A DNA stretch of 64,000 nucleotides, taken from Syntrophales bacterium. GTDB taxonomy: Bacteria; Desulfobacterota; Syntrophia; Syntrophales; PHBD01. Position numbers and translations under genes: made by a program. Below the pieces are notes generated by a model, which was not told the origin of the DNA, did no database searches, and saw only the letters and a list, made by a program, of their open reading frames with translations. Positions 1 through 9,021 of this stretch are shown here, one piece after another. Within the stretch, counting starts at the first letter, position 1, and each line of letters begins with the position of its first letter. The DNA lies in assembly GCA_035363115.1 (NCBI GenBank), contig DAOSEM010000001.1, positions 186,001-250,000 of the forward strand, given 5' to 3'.

Positions 1-734
1 TCCTGGAGCTTTCGCCACGTCGCGTCCGAGTACCAGATGTCGACGAACTCCAGGAGGGAGGCCCGCTCCCGCTGCCGGATCCGCTCCGCCAGGGGTCCCC
101 GGAGGAGCTTCTTGATGCTGCCGAACGCGGGGGCGTCCCTGGTGGCCAGCTCTTCGGCCATCTTCATCGCCCGCGGTGCCACGTCCTCTTCCGCAACTGC
201 CTCGTGGACGAGGCCGAGCCCGAGGGCCTCCTCGGCCGAGTAGAGGGCGCCGGAGTAGACGAAGGTCTCCGCGTTCTTCTGCCCCAGCCACATCTTCAGG
301 ATCTCCACGCTCCCCGCAAACAGCGACGAGCCGAAGTTGATCTCGTTGAGGGAGATCCTCGCCTTGCCCGTGACCATGACCCGGTAGTCGCAGGCGATGG
401 CGATCATGCAGCCCCCCGCCATCGTGTGTCCGTTGAGGGCCGCCACGACGGGCTTGGGAACCAGGAACAGGTCGCCGTAGAAGCGGGTGAATTTCGTGAG
501 GTAGCGGAGGAAATCCTCCCGACCGTATTCCAGGAACTCCGGGATGTCGAACCCGTAGGTGAAGAACTTTCCCTTCCCCGTCAGGATGACGGCCCGGACG
601 GCGGGATCCACGGCCAGATCCCGGAAGCAGGCCGTCAGCTCGTCGATAAAGGGCTCGTTCAGTGCGTTCACTTTCCCGCGGCTCAGCATGACCGTCGCAA
701 TGCCGTGTTCCCTGCTCACCTCCAGAAACTGCAT
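1..734 (-). CDS. Enoyl-CoA hydratase/isomerase family protein (partial, C-terminus cut by window edge)
   Basis: Crotonase-fold enzyme acting on acyl-CoA thioesters, expected in cytoplasmic beta-oxidation or a related acyl-CoA pathway. The reading frame stays open from an ATG at 734 to the window edge (about 244 residues), so the C-terminus is missing. The start follows a strong AAAGGAGG ribosome site. Early residues read like the family (VMLSRGKVNALNEPF), the oxyanion-hole segment is present (VAALNGHTMAGGCMIAIA) and an acidic residue sits at the expected place in LNEINFG. The exact activity (hydratase, isomerase or dehydratase) cannot be read from this. It lies 54 bases downstream of the M24 peptidase on the same strand and may be cotranscribed. 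Confidence 0.85.
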   Translation of the reverse strand, partial: MQFLEVSREHGIATVMLSRGKVNALNEPFIDELTACFRDLAVDPAVRAVILTGKGKFFTYGFDIPEFLEYGREDFLRYLTKFTRFYGDLFLVPKPVVAALNGHTMAGGCMIAIACDYRVMVTGKARISLNEINFGSSLFAGSVEILKMWLGQKNAETFVYSGALYSAEEALGLGLVHEAVAEEDVAPRAMKMAEELATRDAPAFGSIKKLLRGPLAERIRQRERASLLEFVDIWYSDATWRKLQ

Positions 735-788
735 GCTCTAACCTCCTTTCCCTGGTTTGCCGGAAGCAAGATGCCTCCGGCAGGTACT

Positions 789-1964
789 CTAAACCTCGAA
801 GAGAATCCGCGGCGTCGGGGTCAGGATCTCGTTCCCTTCCGCCCGGATGTGGATCATGTCCTCCAGCTTGACGACACCCAGCCCCTCGTCGAGCATGTGC
901 AGGTCCAGGGCGACGACCTGGCCCTCCTCGAGGGGGGAGGAGTCGTACCCGGACAGGATGGGGGGCTCGTTCAGCTCGATGCCGATGCCGTGCCCGATGA
1001 TCCGGGAGATCTTGCCGCCCCCGAAATGCTGGAACGTCTCCCGGCGCCCCAGCTCGCCGGCCTTTTCGACGGCCATCCGATAGACCTCCGTGCAGGGGAT
1101 CCCCGGGCGGATGGCGGCGATCAGGTGGTCGGCGATGGAGCGCAGGTCGTCGTAGAGGGAGAGAATCTCCTTCCCGGCCTTCCCCAGGCAGTAGGTGCGC
1201 GTCTGGTCGGCGTGGTAGCCGTCCACCAGTGTGGGGATGTCCACGATCACGATGTCGCCGGTCCCGATCTTCCTCCTCGAGGGGCCCGCCGGTACGGACG
1301 GGCTCAGGCCCACCCCCGTGATGGTGTAGACGACACCGCTGATCTTCAAGAGGTTGGGACCGGAGCTGATGGGGCCCCGGCTCATGAAGAAGTCGGGCTG
1401 GCGGATGAAGAAGATTCCCTCGTGGCCCGCCAGGCGGTGGGCGTTCTCGACTGCCGCAGCCAGCTCCAGCTCCGTGATTCCCTCCCTCAGGGCGGCCAGC
1501 ACCGCCTCGTGGCCCGCATGGATGGCCCCGCAGGCCTTCCGGATCTTCTCGATCTCGGCCGGCTCTTTCTTCTTCCTCTGGTCCAGCGAGACGGAAGAGA
1601 CATCGACGAATTCGAAGCCGGGGAAGCATTTCCCGACCTGACGAAACTGTTCCGCCGTCAGGATGTCCATCTCCACGCCGAGACGCCGGTCGCCCCCTCG
1701 CATCCGGGCGGAAAGGGCCTCGCCGATCCGTTCCAGGCGTCGCTCCTCCCGGAGCTTTTCCTGCGGGATGAAGACGTCGTTCCTGGCGAAGTCCAGTCCG
1801 CTCCGGACGTACAGCGTGCAGTCTCCGGGCAGGACGACCAGCCACGAAGGCTGGGCCGTACCCGTGTAGTAGAGGATGTTCCTGGAATAGCCGATAAGGA
1901 CCGCGGCGAGGTTCCGGTCGGCCATCCGGGTCTGCAGGTCCTGGATTCGCTTCATCCCGTCCAT
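789..1964 (-). CDS. M24 family metallopeptidase (Xaa-Pro aminopeptidase/creatinase type)
   Basis: Predicted cytoplasmic pita-bread metallopeptidase of 391 residues. The first ~130 residues look like a creatinase N-terminal domain and the rest like the M24 catalytic domain. Metal-ligand motifs are visible: Asp in IVIVDIP and HADQTRTY, His in GHGIGIELNEPP, Glu in VVKLEDM. The usual Asp-x-Gly is Asp-Ile-Pro here. The frame opens further upstream, but the ATG at 1964 follows GACAGGAG and gives a normal N-terminus (MDGMKRIQ). Substrate is unknown; the family includes proline dipeptidases and creatinase-like hydrolases. The 198 bases between it and the next upstream gene show no clear signal. Confidence 0.85.
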   Translation of the reverse strand: MDGMKRIQDLQTRMADRNLAAVLIGYSRNILYYTGTAQPSWLVVLPGDCTLYVRSGLDFARNDVFIPQEKLREERRLERIGEALSARMRGGDRRLGVEMDILTAEQFRQVGKCFPGFEFVDVSSVSLDQRKKKEPAEIEKIRKACGAIHAGHEAVLAALREGITELELAAAVENAHRLAGHEGIFFIRQPDFFMSRGPISSGPNLLKISGVVYTITGVGLSPSVPAGPSRRKIGTGDIVIVDIPTLVDGYHADQTRTYCLGKAGKEILSLYDDLRSIADHLIAAIRPGIPCTEVYRMAVEKAGELGRRETFQHFGGGKISRIIGHGIGIELNEPPILSGYDSSPLEEGQVVALDLHMLDEGLGVVKLEDMIHIRAEGNEILTPTPRILFEV

Positions 1965-2162
1965 GACTGGTTCTCCTGTCGGTGGATTTGCGATGCCGGT
2001 GCATGATACCGGACTGCTGGTCCGGCGCATGTTCCGCTTATTGTATTTAGGCCGTGTTAAACCGTCGTCAGAGCCGATGGGCAGGGGCGCCGGACCATTG
2101 GCCGCAGGCGCATTCCTCGGAGATGGGTGCCGCTTTCGTGGGGGATGGGTCGGGGTTGTCTC

Positions 2163-3509
2163 TCAGCGTTCCTCGTGGCGGGACGCGATCCGCCGCAATA
2201 CGGTGATGATCGTTTCCGAGTGCGGCTCCGGGATCCGGGAGAGGCCCCGTTCATAGCGCGAGAGGGTCTGGCGCGTGACTCCGAGCTTCTTCGCCAGGTC
2301 CGCCTGGCGGAGGTGGAACCGGGCCCGCAACTCCTTCACCAGTTGAGGCCGTGCGGCCAGCTGGTCCGTCTCACCGGGGATGCCCGCCGTCCGGGAAGGC
2401 CGCCGCTTTGTACCCGGTGCGGGGAGGCGGGCCTGTCGCTTCGCGGGGATCCTCCGGGCCGGTTTCCAGAGCTTCTCCGAGAGCTTCACCGTGACGGGCG
2501 TCTCGAGCCACTGTGCCATGTAACCCTTCGTCCGGCTGACGGGTTCCCGCAGGTCGTCGCTCTCGATGATGCCGATCTCCATGAGCCTCTCATGGGCCTT
2601 GAAGAAGGCGTCCACCATGTGGCCCGGATTGCGTCGGTTCACGCTTTCTCCGCAGAAGTCGAGGATGCTCCGCGGGGTCGCCCGGGGCAGCTCTCCCTTT
2701 TTCCCGGCGACCGTTCCGATGAGCGTCCAGTAGGTGCCCAGTTTCTTGGTGAACGCCTCCTGGTACGGGTTCAGATGGAGAAGGGCCCTGCCGTAGTAGC
2801 CGATCCAGAACAGCCCCTCCACGTCCAGGAAATGGGACAGGGCCTGGCCGCAACGATACCGGAACACGGTTCCGCCGCGATCCCGGCGGCGGTATTCCAC
2901 GTCCAGGAGGTCCAGCAGGCGGTCCGGCCTCTCCCCGCCGAAGGCGACCGTGCCGCCGGTCCGGTAGTCCTTCCAGGTCATGAACACCCTCAGGTCTGCA
3001 AGACGGAAGACTTCCGCCTTCAGGTCCTCGATCAGGTTCCTCGCCCTGCCGCGGCGGAGGCGGATGTTCCTCATGGCCGCGATCTCCTCGGGCGTGATGT
3101 GGGCGATCCCCGTCCGGGGGTTGTCCAGGCGGGCGATGGCGGACATCAGGATCATCAGGACGTCCGCGGACTCCACGGACAGGCTGCGGACGGTGTCCCT
3201 CAGCCGGCCCGAGTAGATGAAATCGAGGCGGGGCGTGTAGTACAGGGCGATGGTCGGGTGGAAGCGCGGGGAGTAGTCCGGCGGGGGCTCGTAGAAGAAG
3301 ACGATGTTCCCCGCCCTTGTCTCGTAGGGGTAATACGGATGGCCGTGGGCGTCCGACAGCCACCGCGATTTGGGGCCTCCCGCGTAGATGGCCCGCAGGG
3401 CGGAGTGGATGATGGGACTCACGGGGAAGGGAATTTTCTCAGGGGTCGACGGCAGCCTGGGGGTGGCGCCCCGGAAGGATCCGCTGGGTAGGATGGCCTG
3501 CCGTTTCAT
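2163..3509 (-). CDS. Orphan DNA-binding protein with C-terminal XRE-type helix-turn-helix
   Basis: 448-residue protein. The last ~60 residues (about 390-448) form a clear Cro/C1-type HTH (QADLAKKLGVTRQTLSRYE). Residues ~50-330 are not a family I can name; their layout, with an alternating helical segment rich in Arg/Leu and a second related-looking block, loosely recalls winged-helix replication initiators, but this is inference. A Lys/Arg/Pro-rich linker (about 345-385) joins the parts. The start at 3509 is chosen for the GGGAGCAGG ribosome site; an upstream in-frame start lacks one. It is transcribed divergently from the flavin reductase-like gene across a ~205-base gap. It could be an autoregulator or a remnant of a mobile replication module. 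Confidence 0.7.
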   Translation of the reverse strand: MKRQAILPSGSFRGATPRLPSTPEKIPFPVSPIIHSALRAIYAGGPKSRWLSDAHGHPYYPYETRAGNIVFFYEPPPDYSPRFHPTIALYYTPRLDFIYSGRLRDTVRSLSVESADVLMILMSAIARLDNPRTGIAHITPEEIAAMRNIRLRRGRARNLIEDLKAEVFRLADLRVFMTWKDYRTGGTVAFGGERPDRLLDLLDVEYRRRDRGGTVFRYRCGQALSHFLDVEGLFWIGYYGRALLHLNPYQEAFTKKLGTYWTLIGTVAGKKGELPRATPRSILDFCGESVNRRNPGHMVDAFFKAHERLMEIGIIESDDLREPVSRTKGYMAQWLETPVTVKLSEKLWKPARRIPAKRQARLPAPGTKRRPSRTAGIPGETDQLAARPQLVKELRARFHLRQADLAKKLGVTRQTLSRYERGLSRIPEPHSETIITVLRRIASRHEER

Positions 3510-3714
3510 CGTTCCTGCTCCCTGTTGCAGGGTTTGGGAAAGACCGCCGGATGCCGGGAGGATATTGCTACGCTGCGTCCCGATAGACATAGGGCCGTTC
3601 AGCCCGATTCGTCAAGCCGGAAGAATAAAGCCGGTGAATCCCAAGAAAAAACGGAGAGCCCCGGAGGGAAATATGGTACGTTCAGTGCGGCAGGATCGCC
3701 ATGGAGGTCTCGAG

Positions 3715-4473
3715 ATGACATCAGCCAATGCAGGGCAGGAAGAAAAGAATGTCTGGAAGGTCGTCCGCGTGGTCCCGGAAAACCATGAGGTGAACTCGGT
3801 CTACCTGGAGGGGACGGACGGGAAACTCGCAGCCCGGAAGGCCGGGCAGTTCGCCTCCATCCGGCTCGCCGGGCCCGAAGGCTGGAGCGAGCCGCACCCG
3901 TTCACCATCTCCGCCGCTCCCGAGGATGCCCTCCTGCGCTTCTCCATCAAAAAGGAGGGGGCCTTCACCTCGTCCATCCCCGGCCTGATGCCCGGCGATT
4001 CCGTGAAGGTTGCCGGACCCCTGGGTGTCTTCTGCCGGGGCATCGACGAGAAGCCCGAGATCGTCATGGTCGCCGGAGGGGTGGGCATCACGCCGTTCCT
4101 GAGCGTGCTGAGGCATTTCCGGAACGGCAAGGCAAAGAACAGGGTCCTCCTTTTCTGGGGGAACAAAACCCTCTCCGAGACCTTCTGCCTGGACGAGATC
4201 CGCGCCATGACCCGCGATCTCGACCTCACGGTGGTCCACTGCCTGAGCCGGGAGGAGTCGGTGGAAGGCCACTTCGAAGCGGGGACGCCGCGGATGCTTT
4301 TCGAGAAAGGGCGTATCAGCGCCGACATCCTGAAGCGGCACGGCGTGAAGCCGGGGGCCGCCTTCTACCTCTGCGGTCCGCCCCCCATGATGGATACAGC
4401 GCTGAAGGAGCTGGAAAGCCTGGGCGTGGACCCGACGGCGGTGGAGCAGGAACGGTTCGTCTGGAAGAAGTAG
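3715..4473 (+). CDS. FAD/NAD(P)-binding oxidoreductase (ferredoxin reductase-like)
   Basis: 252-residue flavoprotein reductase with two domains. The N-terminal FAD-binding barrel carries the isoalloxazine/phosphate motif HPFTIS (near residue 62). The NAD(P)-binding half has GGVGITPFLS and the C-terminal YLCGPPPMM. No membrane segment or 2Fe-2S ligand cluster is visible, so it resembles the detached cytosolic half of ferric-reductase/FNR-type enzymes; electron partner unknown. The ATG at 3715 follows GGAGG; the frame is open upstream but with no better start. The lipoprotein gene begins immediately after its stop codon, so the two are probably translated together. Confidence 0.8.
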   Translation: MTSANAGQEEKNVWKVVRVVPENHEVNSVYLEGTDGKLAARKAGQFASIRLAGPEGWSEPHPFTISAAPEDALLRFSIKKEGAFTSSIPGLMPGDSVKVAGPLGVFCRGIDEKPEIVMVAGGVGITPFLSVLRHFRNGKAKNRVLLFWGNKTLSETFCLDEIRAMTRDLDLTVVHCLSREESVEGHFEAGTPRMLFEKGRISADILKRHGVKPGAAFYLCGPPPMMDTALKELESLGVDPTAVEQERFVWKK

Positions 4474-5175
4474 ATGCCCATGCCCGGACACCGCACCCTC
4501 ATGGGCTCCCCTGCAACAGGCATCCGGTGGATCTGCCGGCGAGCCGGGTGGATGCTCCTCCTGGCGGTCATTATCTTCGCGGGTTGCGGGGAGAAGGCGA
4601 CCTCCGTCGCCACCGCCCTGCCGCCCATTGACGTCAAGGCCGATCCCGTCCAGGAGCCTTCCCCGACGCAGGAAAAAATCCGCATCAAGCTCAAGGCCGG
4701 CTTCGTGGACTTGGTCCCCGTGGCCCGGTACCGGATCGCCGCCGTCGTCGCCTCGAAGAGAAAGTACACCTCCGGGTGGGGCGCCGAGGTGATGCCCTTC
4801 GACCTGGCCCTCGTCTGGGGCCGCCTCACGGATCCGGACGTGGCCAAGAACCTGCAGATCAAGCACGACAACACCCGCCTCGCCTGGTTCCGGATCAAGG
4901 GGGAGGAGCCGCCCGTGAGCTTCGAATATGCCATGTCCCACGGATCCAACAACCATCTCATTCCGGCGACGGGAAACCTCTTCCGGGCCATCGACCGGGA
5001 CGTGGGCGTCAAGGATCGTGTCGTGATCGAGGGATACCTGGTGAACGGCGAAGGGCTGATTGAGGGGCAGACCATCCAGTTGAAGACCAGCCTGACCCGC
5101 GAGGACTCCGACCGGGGGGCCTGCGAAATTCTGTACGTCACGTTGCTCAGGATCGGGGACCGGTTGTACCGCTGA
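4474..5175 (+). CDS. Predicted lipoprotein of unknown function
   Basis: 233-residue protein with a hydrophobic stretch ending in a lipobox (IIFAGC, Cys near residue 39), so it is probably exported by Sec, lipidated and membrane-anchored in the periplasm. The start abuts the stop of the preceding reductase gene. An internal Met would shorten the unusually long ~25-residue segment before the hydrophobic core, so the true start is uncertain. The mature part is a compact alpha/beta-looking domain with Trp-rich segments (TSGWGAEVMPFDLALVWG) seen in uncharacterised proteins; no catalytic motif is recognisable. Its 3' end overlaps the convergent pxpC gene by 29 bases. Confidence 0.7.
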   Translation: MPMPGHRTLMGSPATGIRWICRRAGWMLLLAVIIFAGCGEKATSVATALPPIDVKADPVQEPSPTQEKIRIKLKAGFVDLVPVARYRIAAVVASKRKYTSGWGAEVMPFDLALVWGRLTDPDVAKNLQIKHDNTRLAWFRIKGEEPPVSFEYAMSHGSNNHLIPATGNLFRAIDRDVGVKDRVVIEGYLVNGEGLIEGQTIQLKTSLTREDSDRGACEILYVTLLRIGDRLYR

Positions 5176-6109
5176 AAAACGCCTCGATCTCCTTCATGCG
5201 TGCCGCCTCGCTCCGGTAAAGGGCGTGCGCCTCTTCCAGGGTCACTTTCTTGAACCAGATCCGGTTGCCCGGCATGGCCTGGGCCACCTTCGAGAGATCC
5301 GTCGAGATGACCGTCGCGATTTTCGTATAGCCCCCCGTGGTCTGCTCCACCAGGAGGATGATGGGCTGCCCGTCGGCGGGCAGCTGTACGTTGCCCGGGA
5401 GGACCGGCTCCGAGATGATGCTCTGGGGGATTCCCTCGTCATGATGGATCGGCGTGCCCTGGAGGCGGTAACCCATGCGGTCCGATTGGGGAGTCACCAC
5501 GTAGTCGGCGTCGAAGAACGTCTCCATGCCGGAACGGAAGGCATCTTCCTGGGGCCCCGGCAGGGCCTTCAGGACGATGTCGGCCCGGTACGTCGGGATC
5601 CAGCGGAACGGGAGCCGGCGGGGTGCCGCCAGGAGGGCGCCGGCGCCCCGCCGGAGGACATCCTCCTTTTTCAGCGCCCTCCCCCCGACGCCGCCGATCT
5701 TTGCCTTCAGGCAGGTGGCGCGGCTTCCCATGACGACGGGGACGTCGATTCCCCCCGAGACGGCCAGGCAGGTCCGGCATCCGGTCGTGGCGAAATGGAA
5801 CCGGAGGATGTCTCCCCCCTTCACCCGGAAGGACTTCCAGAGCGCCACCGGCCCGTCGTTGAGCGTTGCCCCCATGTCGGCCCCGGTCAGGGCCACGTCG
5901 GCTTCACAGAGGACCTCCAGGGCAGGACCCTGGAGCGTCAACTCCAGGACGGCCGCTTCCGGCGGATTCCCGACCAGCAGGTTGGCGATGCGGTAGGCGA
6001 ACCCGTCCAGTGCTCCCGAAGGGGGGACGCCGCGGTCGATGAAGCTGTAGCGTCCGCCGTCCTGGACCGTCGTCAGGGAACCCGGTGAGAGCACGCGGAA
6101 AGCGTCCAT
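5147..6109 (-). CDS. pxpC: 5-oxoprolinase subunit PxpC (biotin-dependent carboxyltransferase/KipA family)
   Basis: 320-residue subunit of the prokaryotic 5-oxoprolinase PxpABC, which opens pyroglutamate to glutamate with ATP. Family features are clear: the opening SPGSLTTVQDGGR, GVPPSGALD near residue 30, a central VSGGIDVPVVMGSRAT and a C-terminal LVEQTTGGYTKIATV. The ATG at 6109 shares its A with the TGA of pxpB (TGATG), implying coupled translation; a TTG three bases earlier is possible. KipA-type paralogues that regulate sporulation exist in Bacillus, but the adjacent pxpA and pxpB make the catalytic complex the likely role. It is the last gene of the operon and overlaps the convergent lipoprotein gene. 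Confidence 0.93.
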   Translation of the reverse strand: MDAFRVLSPGSLTTVQDGGRYSFIDRGVPPSGALDGFAYRIANLLVGNPPEAAVLELTLQGPALEVLCEADVALTGADMGATLNDGPVALWKSFRVKGGDILRFHFATTGCRTCLAVSGGIDVPVVMGSRATCLKAKIGGVGGRALKKEDVLRRGAGALLAAPRRLPFRWIPTYRADIVLKALPGPQEDAFRSGMETFFDADYVVTPQSDRMGYRLQGTPIHHDEGIPQSIISEPVLPGNVQLPADGQPIILLVEQTTGGYTKIATVISTDLSKVAQAMPGNRIWFKKVTLEEAHALYRSEAARMKEIEAFFSGTTGPRS

Positions 6110-6816
6110 CAACTCTTCTCCTCCTGGTGGACCCGGTCGAATTCCTCCTCCGGGATCGGGACGAAACGGATGCGGTCGCCTGCTTCATAGAGAAAGGGTG
6201 CCTCCCGCTCCGGGGCAAAGAGCGTAAGCGGCGTCCGGCCGATGATCTGCCAGCCCCCGGGGCTGTCCACCGGGTAGACGCCCGTCTGGGCCTCTGCGAT
6301 GCCGACGGAGCCGCCGGGCAGGAGCGTCCGGGGTGTTTCCCGGCGCGGCGTGGCGATCCGCCGGTCGAGGCCGCCCAGGTAGCAGAAGCCGGGGGTGAAG
6401 CCGATCATGTAAATCGGATACTCCGTTCCGGAGTGGATGGAAACGACCTCCTCGATAGACAGGCCGCTGTGCTCCGAAACGACGCCAAGGTCGGGTCCGT
6501 GGACACCGCCGTAGCAGACGGGGATCTCGACGACGCGGGGCGGCGGGATCTCCACCTCCCGGAGATGACCCTCCAGTTCCGTGAGGACGGCCGACAGGCG
6601 CTCCGGGGAGGTCAGCAGGGGATCGTAACGGATGGACAGGGAGCGATAGGCGGGAACGATGGCCAGGACGCCCTCGGGGAGGTTCCGCTTCAGGAGGGTC
6701 GAGACGGCCCGGACCTTTTCGTTGATGGCGGGATCGATGGCGTCGCCGTACTCCACCAAGATGGCCAGGTCGCCGCTGTTCCGCAGCCGGGGCTTGTCGA
6801 GCGGGGCAGGCGCCAC
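6109..6816 (-). CDS. pxpB: 5-oxoprolinase subunit PxpB (KipI/allophanate hydrolase subunit 1 family)
   Basis: 235-residue cyclophilin-like-fold protein, partner of PxpC in ATP-dependent 5-oxoproline hydrolysis. Diagnostic motifs are YMIGFTPGFCYLGGLD (about 135-150) and SPGGWQIIGRTP near residue 195. The start is a GTG at 6816; an ATG inside the ribosome site (AAGGAGGATGGAATAA) reads into a stop after one codon, so it is not used. It lies 16 bases downstream of pxpA and overlaps pxpC through TGATG. Confidence 0.93.
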   Translation of the reverse strand: MAPAPLDKPRLRNSGDLAILVEYGDAIDPAINEKVRAVSTLLKRNLPEGVLAIVPAYRSLSIRYDPLLTSPERLSAVLTELEGHLREVEIPPPRVVEIPVCYGGVHGPDLGVVSEHSGLSIEEVVSIHSGTEYPIYMIGFTPGFCYLGGLDRRIATPRRETPRTLLPGGSVGIAEAQTGVYPVDSPGGWQIIGRTPLTLFAPEREAPFLYEAGDRIRFVPIPEEEFDRVHQEEKS

Positions 6817-6832
6817 GGTTATTCCATCCTCC

Positions 6833-7615
6833 TTACCGACCGATGAAGGTTCCCAGGGGGGCGACGCGGATCCCGTCCTTCTCGAGAACGCCGCGGATCC
6901 GCTTCACCAGGGCCACCGCCGCGGGATTGTCGCCGTGAACGCAGAGCGTGTGGATCTCCATTTCGAGGACCGTCCCGTCGGTGGCGATCACTTTTCCCTC
7001 CCGGGCCATCAGGAGCGCCCGGGCGGAGGCCTCTTCCGGGTCCTCGATCACGGCCCCGGTCATGCTCCTGGGCGCGAGCTTCCCGTCGGGCGTATAGGCC
7101 CGGTCGGGAAAGGCCTCGAAGGCGACGCGGATCCCCGCCTCTTCGGCGATCCGGCTCACCAGCGGCGCCTGGGCGCCTCCCAGGGCGAGGTAGACAAGAC
7201 GGCGGTCGATCCGGGCGACGGCTCCGATGAGGGCGCGAAGCATCGGTTCGTTCCCGACGCTCTCGTTGTACAGGCTCCCGTGCGGCTTTACGTGCTGCAG
7301 CGCCACGCCGTGGGCGTCGCAGAAGGCCCGGAGAGCCCCCGCCTGGTAGATCACGTAATCGCGGATTTCCCCGGGCGTGCATTCCATCTTCCGGCGGCCG
7401 AAACCGGCCAGGTCCGGGTAGCCCGGGTGGGCGCCCACGGCCACGCCGTTTTCCTTTGCCATTTGAACGGTTCGATACATGACACGAGCGTCGCCGGCAT
7501 GGAAGCCACAGGCGACGTTCGCCGAGGTGATGTGACGGATCGCCTCGGCGTCCATCCCGAGTGTGTAGGCGCCGAAGCTTTCTCCCATGTCGCAGTTCAG
7601 GTCGATGCTCTTCAT
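6833..7615 (-). CDS. pxpA: 5-oxoprolinase subunit PxpA (LamB/YcsF family)
   Basis: 260-residue protein of the LamB/YcsF family, the third component of PxpABC. It starts with the family signature IDLNCDMGESFG and continues with ANVACGFHAGD (about 33-43), GAHPGYPD near residue 62 and HVKPHGSLYN near residue 108, which hold the conserved polar residues of this metal-hydrolase-like barrel. Start at 7615 follows GGGAGGAG. It lies 16 bases after dctM, so the transporter and enzyme genes form one run on the minus strand. Confidence 0.95.
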   Translation of the reverse strand: MKSIDLNCDMGESFGAYTLGMDAEAIRHITSANVACGFHAGDARVMYRTVQMAKENGVAVGAHPGYPDLAGFGRRKMECTPGEIRDYVIYQAGALRAFCDAHGVALQHVKPHGSLYNESVGNEPMLRALIGAVARIDRRLVYLALGGAQAPLVSRIAEEAGIRVAFEAFPDRAYTPDGKLAPRSMTGAVIEDPEEASARALLMAREGKVIATDGTVLEMEIHTLCVHGDNPAAVALVKRIRGVLEKDGIRVAPLGTFIGR

Positions 7616-7631
7616 GGAGGCTCCTCCCGGC

Positions 7632-8936
7632 TCACTTCATCCGGTTGGGAAGGTAGAGGGCGATGTCGGGGAAGACCGTCAGCAGCACCGTCGCCACGAC
7701 CATGAGCAGGAAGAAGGGCATCGCCGCTTTGGCAATCCGGAAGAGGCTGTCGTTGTTGAGCCCGCTGATGACGAAGAGGTTGAACCCGACGGGCGGTGTC
7801 ACCTGGGCCAGCTCGATCATGATGACCAGGTAGATGCCGAACCAGACGAGGTCGAACCCGGCCGCCTCCACCAGGGGCAGGACCAGCGGGGCCGTCATGA
7901 CGATCATGGAGAAGCCGTCGATGAGGCAGCCCAGGAACAGGTACAGAACCGTCAGGATGACGATGAGCATGTAGGGGGTGAGCTGCATCGAGACGACAAA
8001 TTCCGTCAGGGCCCGGGTGATGCCAAGAAATCCGAAGACGTTCGAGAGGTAGGAGGCGCCCATGACGATGAGCATGATCATGCAGCTTGTCTTGATCGAG
8101 TTGATCATGCTCGTCCGGAAGACCTCCCAGGTGAGGCTCCGGGTGAGGGCGGCGAAAAACAGCGCCCCCACGACCCCCACACCTCCCGCCTCGGTCGGCG
8201 TGGCCCAGCCCAGGTAGATGCTTCCCAGCACGAGCAACACGAGGAGCACGACGGGGGCGATGGCCGGGATGGCCTGGAGGCGGTCCTTCCAGGTGTAGTG
8301 GTCCTCCGCCCGCGGTGCGAGGGCGGGGTTGATCAGGCAGCGGATGAAGATGTAGCCGCAGAAGAGAAGGACGATCATGAAGCCGGGGAGGAAGCCCGCG
8401 ATGAAGAGCTTTCCGATGCTGACGTCGCCGATGATGCCGTAGACCAGCATGACCATGCTCGGGGGGATCAGGAACCCCAGCGTCCCCGCCCCGGCCAGCG
8501 AGCCGATGGACAGGTTCCGGTCGTAGTTGCGCTTTTCCAGCTCCGGGACAGTGATCTTCCCGACGGTGGCCGTCGTCGCCGCCGAGGAGCCGCTGACGGC
8601 GGCGAAGAACGTGCAAGCCAGGACGTTCACATGGATGAGCCGGCCCGGGATGGGGTCCATCCAGGGGGCAAGGCCGCGGAAGAGGTCCGCCGAGATCCGG
8701 CTCCGGAAGAGGATCTCCCCCATCCAGATGAAGAAGGGCAGGGCCATCATGGTCGAGCCGCTCGTGTTGTTCCAGGCGACGTTGGCGATGATGGAGCCGA
8801 AGGACACGTCGCTGAAAAAGAAGAAGCCGCCGATGCCGACGAGGAACAGGGAGATGCCGATCCAGACGGATCCCCCCAGGAACAGGATGAGGAGCCCGAT
8901 GATCGTTGCCGAAACGGGTCCGAGGTCAGGTTGCAT
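7632..8936 (-). CDS. dctM: TRAP transporter large permease (DctM)
   Basis: 434-residue polytopic membrane protein of the DctM/TRAP-M family with about 12 hydrophobic segments. Typical features: GSSAATTATVGKITVPE (about 113-130), GAGTLGFLIPPS near residue 150, and the C-terminal VTPPVGFNLFVISGL. With DctQ it forms the Na+-driven permease that takes substrate from the periplasmic protein DctP. Start at 8936 has a GGAG site. Its placement directly before pxpABC points to 5-oxoproline (pyroglutamate) or a related compound as substrate; this is inference from context. Confidence 0.93.
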   Translation of the reverse strand: MQPDLGPVSATIIGLLILFLGGSVWIGISLFLVGIGGFFFFSDVSFGSIIANVAWNNTSGSTMMALPFFIWMGEILFRSRISADLFRGLAPWMDPIPGRLIHVNVLACTFFAAVSGSSAATTATVGKITVPELEKRNYDRNLSIGSLAGAGTLGFLIPPSMVMLVYGIIGDVSIGKLFIAGFLPGFMIVLLFCGYIFIRCLINPALAPRAEDHYTWKDRLQAIPAIAPVVLLVLLVLGSIYLGWATPTEAGGVGVVGALFFAALTRSLTWEVFRTSMINSIKTSCMIMLIVMGASYLSNVFGFLGITRALTEFVVSMQLTPYMLIVILTVLYLFLGCLIDGFSMIVMTAPLVLPLVEAAGFDLVWFGIYLVIMIELAQVTPPVGFNLFVISGLNNDSLFRIAKAAMPFFLLMVVATVLLTVFPDIALYLPNRMK

Positions 8937-9021
8937 TCGTTTTCACTCCGCGGCGGAGAACCGCCCTTCCATGCTTCAATCCGCTTCCCTGCTCCGTGGG
9001 ATCCGGAAAGCGGGGACCGTG

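Noticed and set aside
204..2006. Long plus-strand open frame (600 codons) opposite the crotonase and M24 peptidase genes
   Set aside because: It is the antisense of two clear enzyme genes; its translation is low-complexity Asp/Gly/Val-rich, typical of GC-rich shadow frames.
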